A stretch of DNA of 64,000 nt from NCBI GenBank assembly GCA_963682085.1, contig OY821614.1:310001-374000 (forward strand), in the 5' to 3' direction. The position numbers and the translations under genes are program-made. Shown in pieces: positions 27,601 through 35,640 of this stretch (its first letter is position 1; each line of letters opens with the position of its first letter). The notes beneath the pieces are model-generated. The model did no database searches, had not been told where the DNA came from, and saw only the letters and a program-made list of their open reading frames with translations. Source of the stretch: Thiodubiliella sp900128405. GTDB taxonomy: Bacteria; Pseudomonadota; Gammaproteobacteria; PS1; Pseudothioglobaceae.

Positions 27601-28484
27601 GCGATGGCAGTAGGGTGGTTGTGCGTTTCCACCTTCATCAAAATCGCTCTATGCTCCGTTAAACTAACATAACACCCTTTATCATCCGCATGAAAACGCT
27701 TACCCTCATAGCCCGCCATTACTGCCGAATTGTCCGAATAAACACTCAACAACCCCTCAGGATGTTGATGGTAAGTATTGCGAATCATTGAAAATAAACT
27801 TTTTGCTTGCACTACCCCATCAATTGTCCAGTCAGCATTAAAAATCTTATGCCGACAATGCTCAGAATTCGCCTGTGCAAACATCATTAATTCCACATCA
27901 GTCGGATTACGCTGTAATTTGTTAAAACTGTCTAATAAATACTCAATTTCACCTGCAGATAATGCCAAACCTAAGGTAGAGTTTGCTTGTTCTAACGCCA
28001 ATTTCCCCTCTGCTAAAATATCTACTTGCTTAAAAGGCTGTGGCACAAAATCATCAAAAATACTGTGTGCTGCATCAATTGACACCAACTCAGACTCTGT
28101 CATTTTGTCCATAATAATTGACAAAACAGCTTTTTTGTCTATGATTTCCCCCTCAAAATGATAAATAATCCCCCGCTCAATACGCTTAACTTTTTCCAAT
28201 CCACACAAATGCAAAATATCACTGGCTTTAGACGACCAAGGTGAAATCGTACCAAGCCGTGGTATCACAATAATTTGCGTTCCACTCACTTTTTCAAATG
28301 GCACCTCATAATTTAAAAGCCCCTCTAAAGCTTCCACCTCAATTGCTGTCAGTGTATGCACACAATCTGCAAAATGCACAAATTCTGCACCGCTGAGTTT
28401 GGCATTTAAAGGAGCAAGTTTCTTGTTTAATCCTTCTTGTTTAAAGCCACTGAGTGCTTGGATTTTTTTAATTGTTTTAATCAT
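24693..28484 (-). CDS. purL: phosphoribosylformylglycinamidine synthase
   Basis: PurL makes FGAM from FGAR, ATP and glutamine, step four of purine synthesis. The 1263-residue single-chain form has the N-terminal PurS-like region, two AIRS-type ATP domains (HNHPTAIAPHPGAATGSGGEIRDEGATG signature split around residue 290; VGKDSMSMK near 760) and a C-terminal class I glutaminase (GVCNGCQMM with Cys, HGEGRAIF, HPERVIRAV). Size and order are those of the gammaproteobacterial enzyme. It marks the left border of the accessory island. Confidence 0.97.
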   Translation of the reverse strand: MIKTIKKIQALSGFKQEGLNKKLAPLNAKLSGAEFVHFADCVHTLTAIEVEALEGLLNYEVPFEKVSGTQIIVIPRLGTISPWSSKASDILHLCGLEKVKRIERGIIYHFEGEIIDKKAVLSIIMDKMTESELVSIDAAHSIFDDFVPQPFKQVDILAEGKLALEQANSTLGLALSAGEIEYLLDSFNKLQRNPTDVELMMFAQANSEHCRHKIFNADWTIDGVVQAKSLFSMIRNTYHQHPEGLLSVYSDNSAVMAGYEGKRFHADDKGCYVSLTEHRAILMKVETHNHPTAIAPHPGAATGSGGEIRDEGATGRGSKPKVGLCGFSVSNLKINQALQPWEVDYGKPNQIVSALDIMLEGPIGAAAFNNEFGRPNILGYFRTYEQKTPDGDVRGYHKPIMLAGGLGHIQEQHIEKGNIPVGSLIIVLGGPAMLIGLGGGAASSINSGEQNEDLDFASVQRANPEMERRAQEVIDRCANLGDKNPIISIHDIGAGGLSNGLPELVNDAGKGGRFKLRNIPNDDKQMSPLEIWCNESQERYVLAISAESLDLFSKLCQRERAPFAVLGESTKAQELILSDALFDNNPIAMPMAVLLGNPPKTTIDAHTQPLNLNALDTSAIHLDEALTRILQLPTVASKNFLITIGDRSVTGMVARDQCIGPWQVPVADCAISLADYEGYQGEIMSLGERTPLALCDANAAARMTIGEALTNMLGGFVADIHHISLSANWMSASGYTGEDAKLFEAVQAVGMDLCPELGLTIPVGKDSMSMKSTWVENGKDKSVTAPLSLIITAFSKTPDVRTQITPLLDTTIDSELLLIDLGLGKNRMGGSCLAQVYNQIGKIAPNLDDATLFKNFFTTINQLNKEGLISAYHDRSDGGVITTLLEMAFATHCGLDIFESDINTLFNEELGCVIQVENNNKAAVENALAQAGLIDCTRTIAHINQTDTINIDNFSEQRSTLQQLWSKTSYEIAKLRDNPECAKQEFDLIGQTTTGLQIHPSFDINQTPAILTQRPKVAILREQGVNGQIEMAAAFDKAGFEAIDVHMSDILTGRLSLSAFSGLVACGGFSYGDVLGAGRGWASSILYNPRAKDEFETFFNRTNSFALGVCNGCQMMSNLTTIIPGSQDFPTFKRNTSEQFEARFSSVKISASNSLFLDGMQDSIMPITLAHGEGRAIFTGNQSNNIALQYVDHNANPTQNYPHNPNGSDKAVAGVTNDSGRVTIMMPHPERVIRAVQNSHHPKDWEERSPWMRMFENARAWVD

Positions 28485-28520
28485 TGTTGTATTTTTTGTT
28501 AAAGTTTTACTTTTATTTCA

Positions 28521-28660
28521 TATTTATGCAAAGGTCTCTAATAGGCATTTCAACGAACACACTAGCACCTATTTTCAATTGCCCATATTATCCTTTAATG
28601 ATTTCTTTGTATAATACTCTTTATAAAAAATAATCACATTGAGACCTTTGTATAAATATG
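28521..28660. repeat. pair of repeat termini in outward orientation
   Basis: CATATTTATGCAAAGGTCTC and its complement GAGACCTTTGTATAAATATG are separated by ~100 bp and face the opposite way to the arms of the elements at 21541 and 60787. They may be ends of two neighbouring elements or one rearranged copy. Confidence 0.6.
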
Positions 28661-28803
28661 CTATCTTAGCGATTGTACAGATTCATTTGCACTCCTTTTT
28701 ACTGACCCTAGAAAAACGCTAATGATACCTACAGTATTCTGCTCTTTTTTAGGGGTAAAAAGTGGCACTTATGGTGTGAATTCAGGAGTATTCATTTTCA
28801 CGG

Positions 28804-28874
28804 TTATAAGCTTTTATCAATAAGTAAAGTGAGATTTTTTATCAATAAAATTACCATAAATCTAACCCTTATTT
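28804..28874 (-). repeat. dispersed repeat copy, inverted relative to 2207-2272
   Basis: Its reverse complement aligns with 2207-2272 across the whole block, with conserved TTGATAAAAAATCT and CTTTACTTATT. The two copies lie 26 kb apart in opposite orientation. Confidence 0.65.
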
Positions 28875-29073
28875 AATGAGATTATTTTTTAAAAATGGTA
28901 TTAATTACTGTATTAAGCCACTCTCATCCACTCTTTGTTCAATTTGAATGCCAATTTGTTTTTTGGTTTTTTTAGGCGTTTGTAAAAGAAATACAAGCCT
29001 GTGAATGTAATTATAGTGCTAACAATATCAACAACAATATCTCAGTAACTTACAGTTGTTAGTGTCTCAATAA

Positions 29074-29517
29074 CCATGCCCTTGTGGATATTATGGCGAT
29101 GGCACCGCCAAATGTCACTGCACTGAAGACCAGGTTGACCGCTACAAAAACAAAATATCAGGACCACTACTCGACAGAATTGACATGGTGTTGATTGTGC
29201 CACCCCTGCCCAAAGGAACCTTACTCAGTCAAAACTCAGAAGATGCTGAAAGTAGGAGAACCATCAGACAACGTGTCATCAAAGCGTACAATATTCAACT
29301 CGCTCGTCAAGGCAAATCCAATGACAAACTCACCCCTGATGAAGTTGAAAAATTAGTACCACTCACCAAAGAAAACAAACAACTTCTGTCCAGTGTTATT
29401 GATAAACTCGCACTTTCTGCACATGGCTATCATAGAATTCTTAAAGTTGCTAGAACCATTGCGGATTTGACAAGGGATGAAAAAGTTGGTAAGCCACATT
29501 TAATTGAGGCGATTTAA
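29074..29517 (+). pseudogene. comM: C-terminal fragment of ComM/YifB-type Mg-chelatase-like ATPase
   Basis: The frame opens immediately after a TAA at 29071 with PCPCGYYGDGTAKCHC, then DRYKNKISGPLLDRIDM and a Mg-chelatase C-terminal domain (RQRVIKAYNIQLARQGKSN, LSAHGYHRILKVARTIADL). These are the last ~147 codons of a protein normally ~500 residues long; the Walker A and B parts are missing. ComM promotes branch migration during natural transformation. The gene has lost its 5' two thirds, probably during rearrangement around the neighbouring insertion sequence. Confidence 0.88.
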
Positions 29518-29575
29518 AGTTTTTTGATTTTTTGCTTGCAAAAATCCAAAAAATAAAAAATAAAAAACTTTAAAA

Positions 29576-30787
29576 AGTGTTCACCTCCATTTATTCTATT
29601 GTTTTTTCGACAAAATAATAGGAGTGATGAAGATGAACGATAATAATGATAATGAATTAAACAGAATTAATGTTAGTAATTTCAGTGCTGTGCACTATGA
29701 GCGCAGTAGTAATAGGATTGACTTGCTAATGGCTTTAAACCTAAGCGAGTTAAAACTCGCATTGGTGAGTTAGATCTGAGTGTTCCACAAACAAGAAGTA
29801 GTGATTTTTATCCCAACTGCCTAGAAAGATCTCTGAGCTCTGAGCGAGCTTTGAATGTTGCTCTTGGTGAGATGTACATAGGTGGTGTAAGCACTCGTAG
29901 GGTGAGTAAAATCATTGAATCAATGTGTGGTACTAGCGTATCCTCAACCATGGTGTCAAATGCGGCCAAAAAATTAGATGAGGTTTTGGGTGCTTGGCGA
30001 GCGCGCCCATTGGGCAAAATTAAATACCTGATGGTTGATGCTCGGTATGAACAAGTGCGTGTGGATGGCTTGGTTATAGATTGTGCCGTGCTCATTGCCT
30101 TAGGTATTGATAGCCAAGGCAAGCGTGAAGTATTGGGTATGCAGGTAAGCTTAAGTGAGACAGAAGTCTATTGGCGTGAGTTTTTAGGTGGCTTACAAAA
30201 GCGTGGCTTGCACGGCGTTAAGTTAATGATTAGTGATGCTTATAGCGGTATTAAAGCCGCTAGAAAAGCTGTTATGCCAGGTGTTGCTTGGCAACGATGT
30301 CAATTCCATCTACAACAAAATGCTCAGGCATATGTCACTAAGCACAGTAAGAAGAAAGCAGTAGCAGCAGATATACGCACTATCTTCAACGCACCTAACG
30401 CCGATGAAGCAAAAAGACAGCTGGATTTGTTGATTGATAAATATCAGACCAGCATGCCAAAGCTAGCCCAGTGGGCTGAGAATAACCTCCCTGAGGGTTT
30501 AACTGTATTTGGCTTGGACTTATGTGAATTTAACCAAAAAAGGCTAAGAACAAGCAATATGATTGAGCGGCTCAATCAAAGTGTCAAGCAACGCACAAAA
30601 GTGGCTAAAATATTTGCTAATGAATATTCTTGTTTGAGACTAGTAAGTGCGGTCATTGTAGAAATCTCAGATGAATGGCAAAGCTCGAAGGCTTATTTGT
30701 CTTTGGGTGATGATTGATTGAATGGCAATATAGTTTTTAAATAGATTGATAGGAGTGGATTTGATAGAATAGATGGCAATTTACAGA
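29576..30787 (+). mobile_element. IS256-family insertion sequence, degenerate
   Basis: The ~1.2-kb element has imperfect terminal inverted repeats: the left end contains CCATTTATTCTAT (29587-29599) and the right end ATAGAATAGATGG (30764-30776), complementary with one mismatch. It encloses one frameshifted IS256-type transposase gene. I cannot define a target duplication. It sits directly after the comM remnant and before the RiPP-like cluster. Confidence 0.75.
29633..30717 (+). pseudogene. IS256-family transposase, frameshifted
   Basis: The N-terminal frame (from ATG 29633) encodes ...VHYERSSNRID and then loses one base at about 29723-29725; the protein continues in another frame as ANGFKPKRVKTRIGELDL, VPQTRSSDFYP and on to the stop at 30717. 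Catalytic residues of the mutator-type DDE fold are visible in MVDARYEQVRVDG, MISDAYSGI and NMIERLNQSVKQRTKVAKIF. The ~50 residues that usually precede YERS are also short. Inactive unless the shift is tolerated by slippage. Confidence 0.85.
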
Positions 30788-30793
30788 AAGAAG

Positions 30794-30823
30794 TTTACTT
30801 GACCATGTTATTCGTATTATAAT
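30794..30823 (+). promoter_or_regulatory. candidate promoter of the RiPP-like operon
   Basis: TTTACT (30794-30799) and TATAAT (30818-30823) are separated by 18 bp. The -10 is a perfect match and the -35 matches four of six. It lies just outside the right end of the insertion sequence and about 80 bp before the small precursor gene. Confidence 0.5.
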
Positions 30824-30904
30824 TATTCTCGACTTTGGTTTTTTTTAAGACTCAGTCTTCCAAAAGTGAAGTTATTTTTCTTATACTAATATAGGAAATA
30901 TAAA

Positions 30905-30994
30905 ATGAAAAAAATAATCATTGCTAAAAATGTAAAAAAAGACCAAAGAATTGGTGCGTTTCAGTCAAAAAATTCGTATGGATTTGTGAAATAA
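30905..30994 (+). CDS. candidate RiPP precursor peptide (29 residues)
   Basis: A 29-codon gene with an AGGAA ribosome site 7 nt before its ATG lies just upstream of the YcaO gene in the same orientation. The peptide is basic at the N-terminus (MKKIIIAKNVKKDQR) and ends IGAFQSKNSYGFVK. If it is a substrate, the C-terminal half with Ser21, Ser24 and Thr-free, Cys-free sequence would be the core, so Cys-based thiazoles are impossible and Ser-derived or backbone amide changes are the options. Position, signals and size fit a precursor; no family match is known to me. It could instead be a leader peptide controlling the operon. Confidence 0.55.
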   Translation: MKKIIIAKNVKKDQRIGAFQSKNSYGFVK

Positions 30995-31005
30995 GGTCTT
31001 TTTTT
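30934..31005 (+). promoter_or_regulatory. long inverted repeat between precursor and YcaO gene
   Basis: AAAAAAAGACC (30934-30944, inside the small gene) pairs perfectly with GGTCTTTTTTT (30995-31005, just after its stop) around a 50-nt loop, inside which GAATT and AATTC can pair. In RNA this could stabilise the precursor message, reduce read-through to the YcaO gene, or mask its TGAGG ribosome site at 31006-31010. Role is inference. Confidence 0.5.
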
Positions 31006-31017
31006 TGAGGCGTAGAT

Positions 31018-32937
31018 ATGATTGTTAATACGAAAGATATAGTGAATAATACAAGCACATGTTGCGCAAAAATAATATCTGATAGCCACACCTCATACGA
31101 TACATGGTCTGATATATCAGATATTAAGCCTATTAAATTTAAAGAACCTATAAAAGAACTTAACATACACTTTTCTGAAAATGCCTACAATTTGTTAAAA
31201 ATTGAGGCTACAGATTCCAACAAAGATTCCAATATAGAAATATGTGTTTGCACATCTAGTGAATATAGTTTTTATTCAAAAAAATTTAGTTTATTAATAT
31301 GCATATGTGAAAGTAACAACAGTATAGAGTCAATCTATACATCTGGAAATAACTTATTTGGCGGTTGCAATAAATGTATAACTCGCCATACTGAAATAAT
31401 AAAACAAATCTATCAAGATAATGAATTTTTGGTTGAAATAGACTGTTTGGCATTTATCTATAAAGTATCTCTACTATATTACGAAGGTTACAATATTTGT
31501 TTTCATTTAACATCTTTGTATGAACAAAAGCCCCTTTCAACTTTTTTCCCATTTTCTAATTGTGATTCTTGTAGAGAAAAATCTATTCTTATAAATGATT
31601 TAAAGGTGCCAGAATTTTTGTTATTTAATGGAAATCACAACCAAAATTCTGATAATAAAACAGGTTATAGGCAAGTAGACCCTGAAGTATTTTGTAACAA
31701 CAATTATTATTTTGTTGGGCACTCTTCAATAATTAAGCCTATTTCTGGAGGGGAATATCTTGGTGGGGTTTTTTTGTATGGAGCAGCCATATCGGTTACC
31801 ACAGAATCTAGCACACTTTTAAATATTGAGTTTTCAGGTGGAAAAGGTCTTGATGAAGATCAGGCTTTAGCAGGGGCAATAGCAGAAGGGTTAGGGCGTT
31901 ATTTCCTCTCAGGAATTTTTAGTAAAAAAAGCCAAGTCTATTCTGAAGATGAAATCTCATATAATTACATATCCCCAAGTAGTTTTTTTGGTTGGACATT
32001 CTCAACAGAAGTGTTCAAATATAGCGACATTTTTATAGGCGATGATAAAAAATATAACATTTCAAAAACCTTCTCTTCGCATACCAAGAGTACTCTGATA
32101 GAGTGGACGCATGGATACTCTTTAACTCAAAACAAAGATGTATTGATACCTACAAATTGTATATATTGCCCTTTTTTATCAGACCACAATTTATCAACAT
32201 ACTCTGGAACTTCTACCAATGGTGTAGCAGTAGGCACCTCTCTAAATGAAGCAATCATCCAAGGTTTTTTTGAGTTGGTTGAAAGGAATGCTTTTTGGTA
32301 TTATTCTAGAATAAATGCACCTGTTTATGAAATTCCAAAAGAATATTTTCAACCCCTTAATATACCAAAAGATATTAAGCATGTATTTATGTTATTACCA
32401 TCAGATTTTAAATTGCCTGTTGTTCAATGTATTTTAGAAACAAAAAATGGTAAAAATATTTTCCATGCTAGGGGAACAGGTGCCTCTTTCGACATACGAA
32501 AGTCCATTAATAGGGCATATTCTGAAGCATATCAAATGCATCAATCGTTATCCTCAACAAGAGAGATAGACGACCCAAATCAATCTGGTATTGACATGAG
32601 AGGAATTTGGTCGCACGGATTAGCAAAGAAATATTTTCCGAATTTTTTTAGTCCAAAAAGTATTAAAAGTTTGTCAAATATTTACTTGAACGAATCGATT
32701 GATAGTGTTGATGATGCTTATAAAAAATGTATAAAGATATGTAAAGAACATAATATTGAACTTGCCTACCATAATTATGTTGGAATAGAAAAAAGTTTTT
32801 ATGTTGTTAGAGTGTTTATGGAAAATATATCGTGTTTTGATTCTTTGTATTATAAAAACAACGATAGGCTTAACTTTTTATCTAAAAGTAATAATACCGA
32901 GTGCGATATTACTTATAAAAAGTCACTTTTTATGTGA
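31018..32937 (+). CDS. YcaO-domain protein with fused N-terminal partner-like region
   Basis: YcaO enzymes use ATP to activate peptide backbone amides, making azolines, thioamides or amidines in RiPPs. The YcaO domain (about 220-639) shows ATP-site marks EGLGRYF (290-296), NGVAVGTSLNEA and FELVERNAF (418-426, normally ERDA) and GTGASFDIRKSINRAYSEA (486-504). The first ~210 residues carry two Cys pairs, CNKC (117-120) and CDSC (182-185), like the zinc-binding docking part of fused TOMM cyclodehydratases, but no ThiF-type nucleotide motif is evident. The C-terminus (KKSLFM) lacks the PxPxP tail of azoline-forming enzymes. TGAGG precedes the ATG by 7 nt. An MFS gene follows after 6 nt. Confidence 0.85.
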   Translation: MIVNTKDIVNNTSTCCAKIISDSHTSYDTWSDISDIKPIKFKEPIKELNIHFSENAYNLLKIEATDSNKDSNIEICVCTSSEYSFYSKKFSLLICICESNNSIESIYTSGNNLFGGCNKCITRHTEIIKQIYQDNEFLVEIDCLAFIYKVSLLYYEGYNICFHLTSLYEQKPLSTFFPFSNCDSCREKSILINDLKVPEFLLFNGNHNQNSDNKTGYRQVDPEVFCNNNYYFVGHSSIIKPISGGEYLGGVFLYGAAISVTTESSTLLNIEFSGGKGLDEDQALAGAIAEGLGRYFLSGIFSKKSQVYSEDEISYNYISPSSFFGWTFSTEVFKYSDIFIGDDKKYNISKTFSSHTKSTLIEWTHGYSLTQNKDVLIPTNCIYCPFLSDHNLSTYSGTSTNGVAVGTSLNEAIIQGFFELVERNAFWYYSRINAPVYEIPKEYFQPLNIPKDIKHVFMLLPSDFKLPVVQCILETKNGKNIFHARGTGASFDIRKSINRAYSEAYQMHQSLSSTREIDDPNQSGIDMRGIWSHGLAKKYFPNFFSPKSIKSLSNIYLNESIDSVDDAYKKCIKICKEHNIELAYHNYVGIEKSFYVVRVFMENISCFDSLYYKNNDRLNFLSKSNNTECDITYKKSLFM

Positions 32938-32943
32938 CTGCCC

Positions 32944-34065
32944 ATGAAGAGTTTTAAAGCTTTTGTATTTTTGTATTTTTCAGGTCTTGGCGGATTTGGG
33001 ATATTAGGCGTTCTCTACTTATTAGAAATTGGATATTCATTTACTGAGATAAGCGTATTATCCTCTATCTTTGTAATCGCAATTTTTGTACTCGAATTAC
33101 CCACAGGTATTGTTGCAGATATTAAAGGTGCTAGATATTCTATTTTATTGTCTGCTGTCTTACGATTTATCACAGCCATCGGATATGTCTACGCAGCAGG
33201 TAGTTTCACCATACTTATTGTGGCAACCTTAGTTGGTGCTGTCTCAGAATCTTTTATTTCGGGCGCATTACAATCAGAGGCGATTTCAACGGGTAAAAGA
33301 AATCAAATAAATGAACATCAAGCCATAAAATTTTTAACACGATACAGGTTAATTGGGTCAATTTTTGGTGGCAGTATTTGTTATGCTGTATATCAATATA
33401 ATGTCGCCTCAACTTGGATAGTTAGTGGCATGCTATTTATTTTAGCTTATTTGGTTTATGTTTTAAGTAGTCGTAGACATGCAAATCTTGTACAACACAT
33501 CAAAGTAAAAGTACCGCCAATTGCTGAATACAAACAAGTTTTTTATAATCTGTTTAATCGTGCCTTTTTTTGGGCTGCTGTGTTTAAAAATATTGCCGCT
33601 ATTGCACCAATGATCTTATGGCAATACATCTTTAATCTTTTAGATTTTGGCATATTAATTGGATTCATTTTTTATCAAATATTTGCACTTATTGCTACCA
33701 CAATTTCAAACAAAAAAATATTCAACAATATTTACCTGTTTATTGTTAACGCAATACTGATTTTGTTATTGGGGTTTTTCCCACAACTGGGTTATATTGC
33801 TTTATTGATATTCTCTCTTCATGTTATGTTGCAAGTGATACAAAATATTATTGTTGAATCCAATTTTCAGAAAAAAATATCAAATAAACATAGGTCTTCT
33901 TGTGGTTCGCTTGTCTCAGCTTCAGATTCTCTTATTTCCGTACCGCAATATTTAGCCATTGGATTATTATTTGACTCAGAATATTACTTATATGGATTAT
34001 TAATATCTTCTTTTACAACCCTATTGTCAGGTATTTTTTACACAAGAAGCATTGTAAAACGATGA
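32944..34065 (+). CDS. MFS transporter, likely exporter of the RiPP-like product
   Basis: The 373-residue protein is almost wholly hydrophobic, with about 10-12 transmembrane segments and the MFS loop 2-3 motif in LELPTGIVADIKGARYS (about 50-66). It begins 6 nt after the YcaO stop with no visible ribosome site, so coupled translation is likely. Placement makes export of, or self-protection from, the modified peptide the simplest role. Substrate cannot be told from sequence. Confidence 0.8.
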   Translation: MKSFKAFVFLYFSGLGGFGILGVLYLLEIGYSFTEISVLSSIFVIAIFVLELPTGIVADIKGARYSILLSAVLRFITAIGYVYAAGSFTILIVATLVGAVSESFISGALQSEAISTGKRNQINEHQAIKFLTRYRLIGSIFGGSICYAVYQYNVASTWIVSGMLFILAYLVYVLSSRRHANLVQHIKVKVPPIAEYKQVFYNLFNRAFFWAAVFKNIAAIAPMILWQYIFNLLDFGILIGFIFYQIFALIATTISNKKIFNNIYLFIVNAILILLLGFFPQLGYIALLIFSLHVMLQVIQNIIVESNFQKKISNKHRSSCGSLVSASDSLISVPQYLAIGLLFDSEYYLYGLLISSFTTLLSGIFYTRSIVKR

Positions 34066-34173
34066 GTGATGTTTATGCAATATGACACTTATAAAACCCC
34101 AACAATTTCAGACAACAATTTAATTTTTCTTATTTCGAACCCGTTAAACTAAACAAAAAAATCGGAGTAAAAA

Positions 34174-34290
34174 ATGAGTAAAAAACGAACCAAATATACA
34201 TCGGCATTCAAGACTAAATTAGCACTTGAATTACTACAAAATGAAAGCACCATAGTGCAGATTTTCAGTAAGCATAATATTATCAAACAC
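34174..34290 (+). pseudogene. IS3-family OrfA transposase N-terminal remnant
   Basis: MSKKRTKYTSAFKTKLALEL and QNESTIVQIFSKHNII match the N-terminal HTH of IS3-type OrfA proteins. Similarity ends near 34284 where the ~148-bp direct repeat begins; the rest of the frame (to 34374) is not transposase-like, and no OrfB follows. It is a truncated remnant marking the right side of the RiPP-like cluster. Confidence 0.7.
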
Positions 34291-34431
34291 TCACAGCTAA
34301 AGAGAAATAAATCAGACCCAATAAAACAAATATTAATTTTATTATGGTTCAAAATGTTTTTCCGCTTCTTTTGATTATGTTGTCATTCTTTCATCTGAAA
34401 GGCAACATCTAAATAAAATTAAAAATGATAT
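34284..34431 (+). repeat. direct repeat flanking the restriction-modification cassette, left copy
   Basis: About 148 bp matching 36817-36964 with six visible differences. In the frame reading YGSKCFSASFDYVVILSSER, five of the six are synonymous and one is Asn/Asp, so the repeat is derived from coding sequence that was under selection. The two copies bracket the methyltransferase and restriction genes. Confidence 0.85.
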
Positions 34432-34644
34432 TTCCTCTGAATTTAAGGATAAAATCAAAAAAGAAAAACTGCTTTTTTTACTGTTGATGATTTAATTGAG
34501 TTTTTGGATAAGATTAAGGCTGACTCTTTATCAACGGAAAGCACTGTTTCAGGCTATAAAGTTAAAGTGAGTTATATGGCTTCAAGCGGAGTTGAAACTA
34601 AAATTAGAGAAGAATCTTTGGCAAAAGTTATTTTTAGTGGTTGA
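34337..34644 (+). pseudogene. C-terminal remnant of an unidentified gene, frameshifted
   Basis: One frame opens after a TAA at 34334 and encodes FYYGSKCFSASFDYVVILSS and onward to IKKEKLLF; after a run of seven T (34473-34479) the protein continues in the next frame as TVDDLIEFLDKIKADSL and ends KVIFSG at 34644. One missing T in the run would explain the break, either as mutation or as a homopolymer reading error. No start is present. The family is not recognised. Its first third lies in the direct repeat. Confidence 0.6.
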
Positions 34645-34690
34645 TTTAATTTTTTTAAATAAACATGTTATATTAAGTAAAATAACGAAC

Positions 34691-35638
34691 ATGAAATTTA
34701 TTGATTTATTTGCAGGTATTGGAGGTATAAAAATAGCGTTTGAAAATGCAGGTTTTGACTGTGTGTTTTCCAATGATTTTGACAAGAACTCAAAAATAAC
34801 ATTTGATCTAAATATCAAAAAAGTATCTAATAAAATGACTCTTGGCGATATTCAAGACATTGAAACATGTTCAATACCAGATTTTGATATTTTATGTGGT
34901 GGCTTTCCATGTCAGCCTTTTTCTGTGGCTGGCTACAGACAAGGATTTGAGGATAAAAGAGGTAGAGGTAATTTATTTTTCGATATTATAAGGATATTGA
35001 AAGATAAAAAACCAAAAGCCTTTTTATTAGAAAATGTAAAAAACTTAAAAACCCATAATAAAGGAAATACTATCAAAGTTATATACCAAGAATTAGAAAA
35101 ATTAGGTTACAAGGTTAAAGATCAGGTTTTAAATTCAATGGAATATGGAAATTTACCACAAAACAGAGAAAGGATTTATATTGTGGGTTTCTTAGAAAAA
35201 AAGTCTTTTGATGATTTTAAGTTTCCAGAAAAAATACTACTAACAAAAACTATCTACAATTGTTTAGAAAATAAAGAAGTGAATGATAAATATTATTACA
35301 ATGATAAGCCCTTACATGAAAAAATAAAAAATGATATTATTAAAAAAAATACTGTCTATCAATGGAGAAGAAAATATGTCAGAGAAAATAAAAATAATGT
35401 TTGTCCTACATTGACAGCAAATATGGGCATGGGAGGACATAACGTTCCATTAATTTTAAATGGAAAAGGTATTAGAAAAATTACACCAAGAGAATGTGCT
35501 AATTTTCAAGGATTCCCTAAAAAATATAAATTACCAAATATTGCAGATTCACATTTATACAAACAATTTGGAAATTCTGTATCTATACCAGTTATTGAAA
35601 GAATTGCCGAAAATATAAAGTTGGCATTAATAAAATAA
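34691..35638 (+). CDS. DNA (cytosine-5) methyltransferase of a type II system
   Basis: The 315-residue enzyme starts MKFIDLFAGIGGIKIAF (motif I); an upstream in-frame start at 34592 lies in the remnant gene and is unlikely. Motif IV has the catalytic Cys in GGFPCQPFS (C74), motif VI ENVKN (about 114), motif VIII QNRERIYIVGF (about 157), and motif X YKQFGNSVSIPV near the end. It protects host DNA against the nuclease encoded 2 nt downstream. The recognition sequence cannot be read from the protein by eye. Confidence 0.94.
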   Translation: MKFIDLFAGIGGIKIAFENAGFDCVFSNDFDKNSKITFDLNIKKVSNKMTLGDIQDIETCSIPDFDILCGGFPCQPFSVAGYRQGFEDKRGRGNLFFDIIRILKDKKPKAFLLENVKNLKTHNKGNTIKVIYQELEKLGYKVKDQVLNSMEYGNLPQNRERIYIVGFLEKKSFDDFKFPEKILLTKTIYNCLENKEVNDKYYYNDKPLHEKIKNDIIKKNTVYQWRRKYVRENKNNVCPTLTANMGMGGHNVPLILNGKGIRKITPRECANFQGFPKKYKLPNIADSHLYKQFGNSVSIPVIERIAENIKLALIK

Positions 35639-35640
35639 GT

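Larger units (their letters stand above)
28485..29073. other. intergenic region rich in dispersed repeats
   Basis: No convincing gene. It contains CATATTTATGCAAAGGTCTC at about 28521-28540 and GAGACCTTTGTATAAATATG at 28641-28660, facing away from each other, and the block at 28804-28874. A 33-codon frame at 28721 has no ribosome site. The last ~150 bp before the comM fragment are unassigned and may be debris. Confidence 0.6.

Noticed and set aside
28721..28822. 33-codon frame beginning MIPTVFCSFLGV between purL and the comM remnant
   Set aside because: No ribosome-binding site, lies among repeats, no neighbouring gene in an operon arrangement.
29723..29727. Programmed frameshift in the IS256-type transposase
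   Set aside because: The site has no classic slippery heptamer, and IS256 transposases are normally made from one frame; a one-base loss is simpler.
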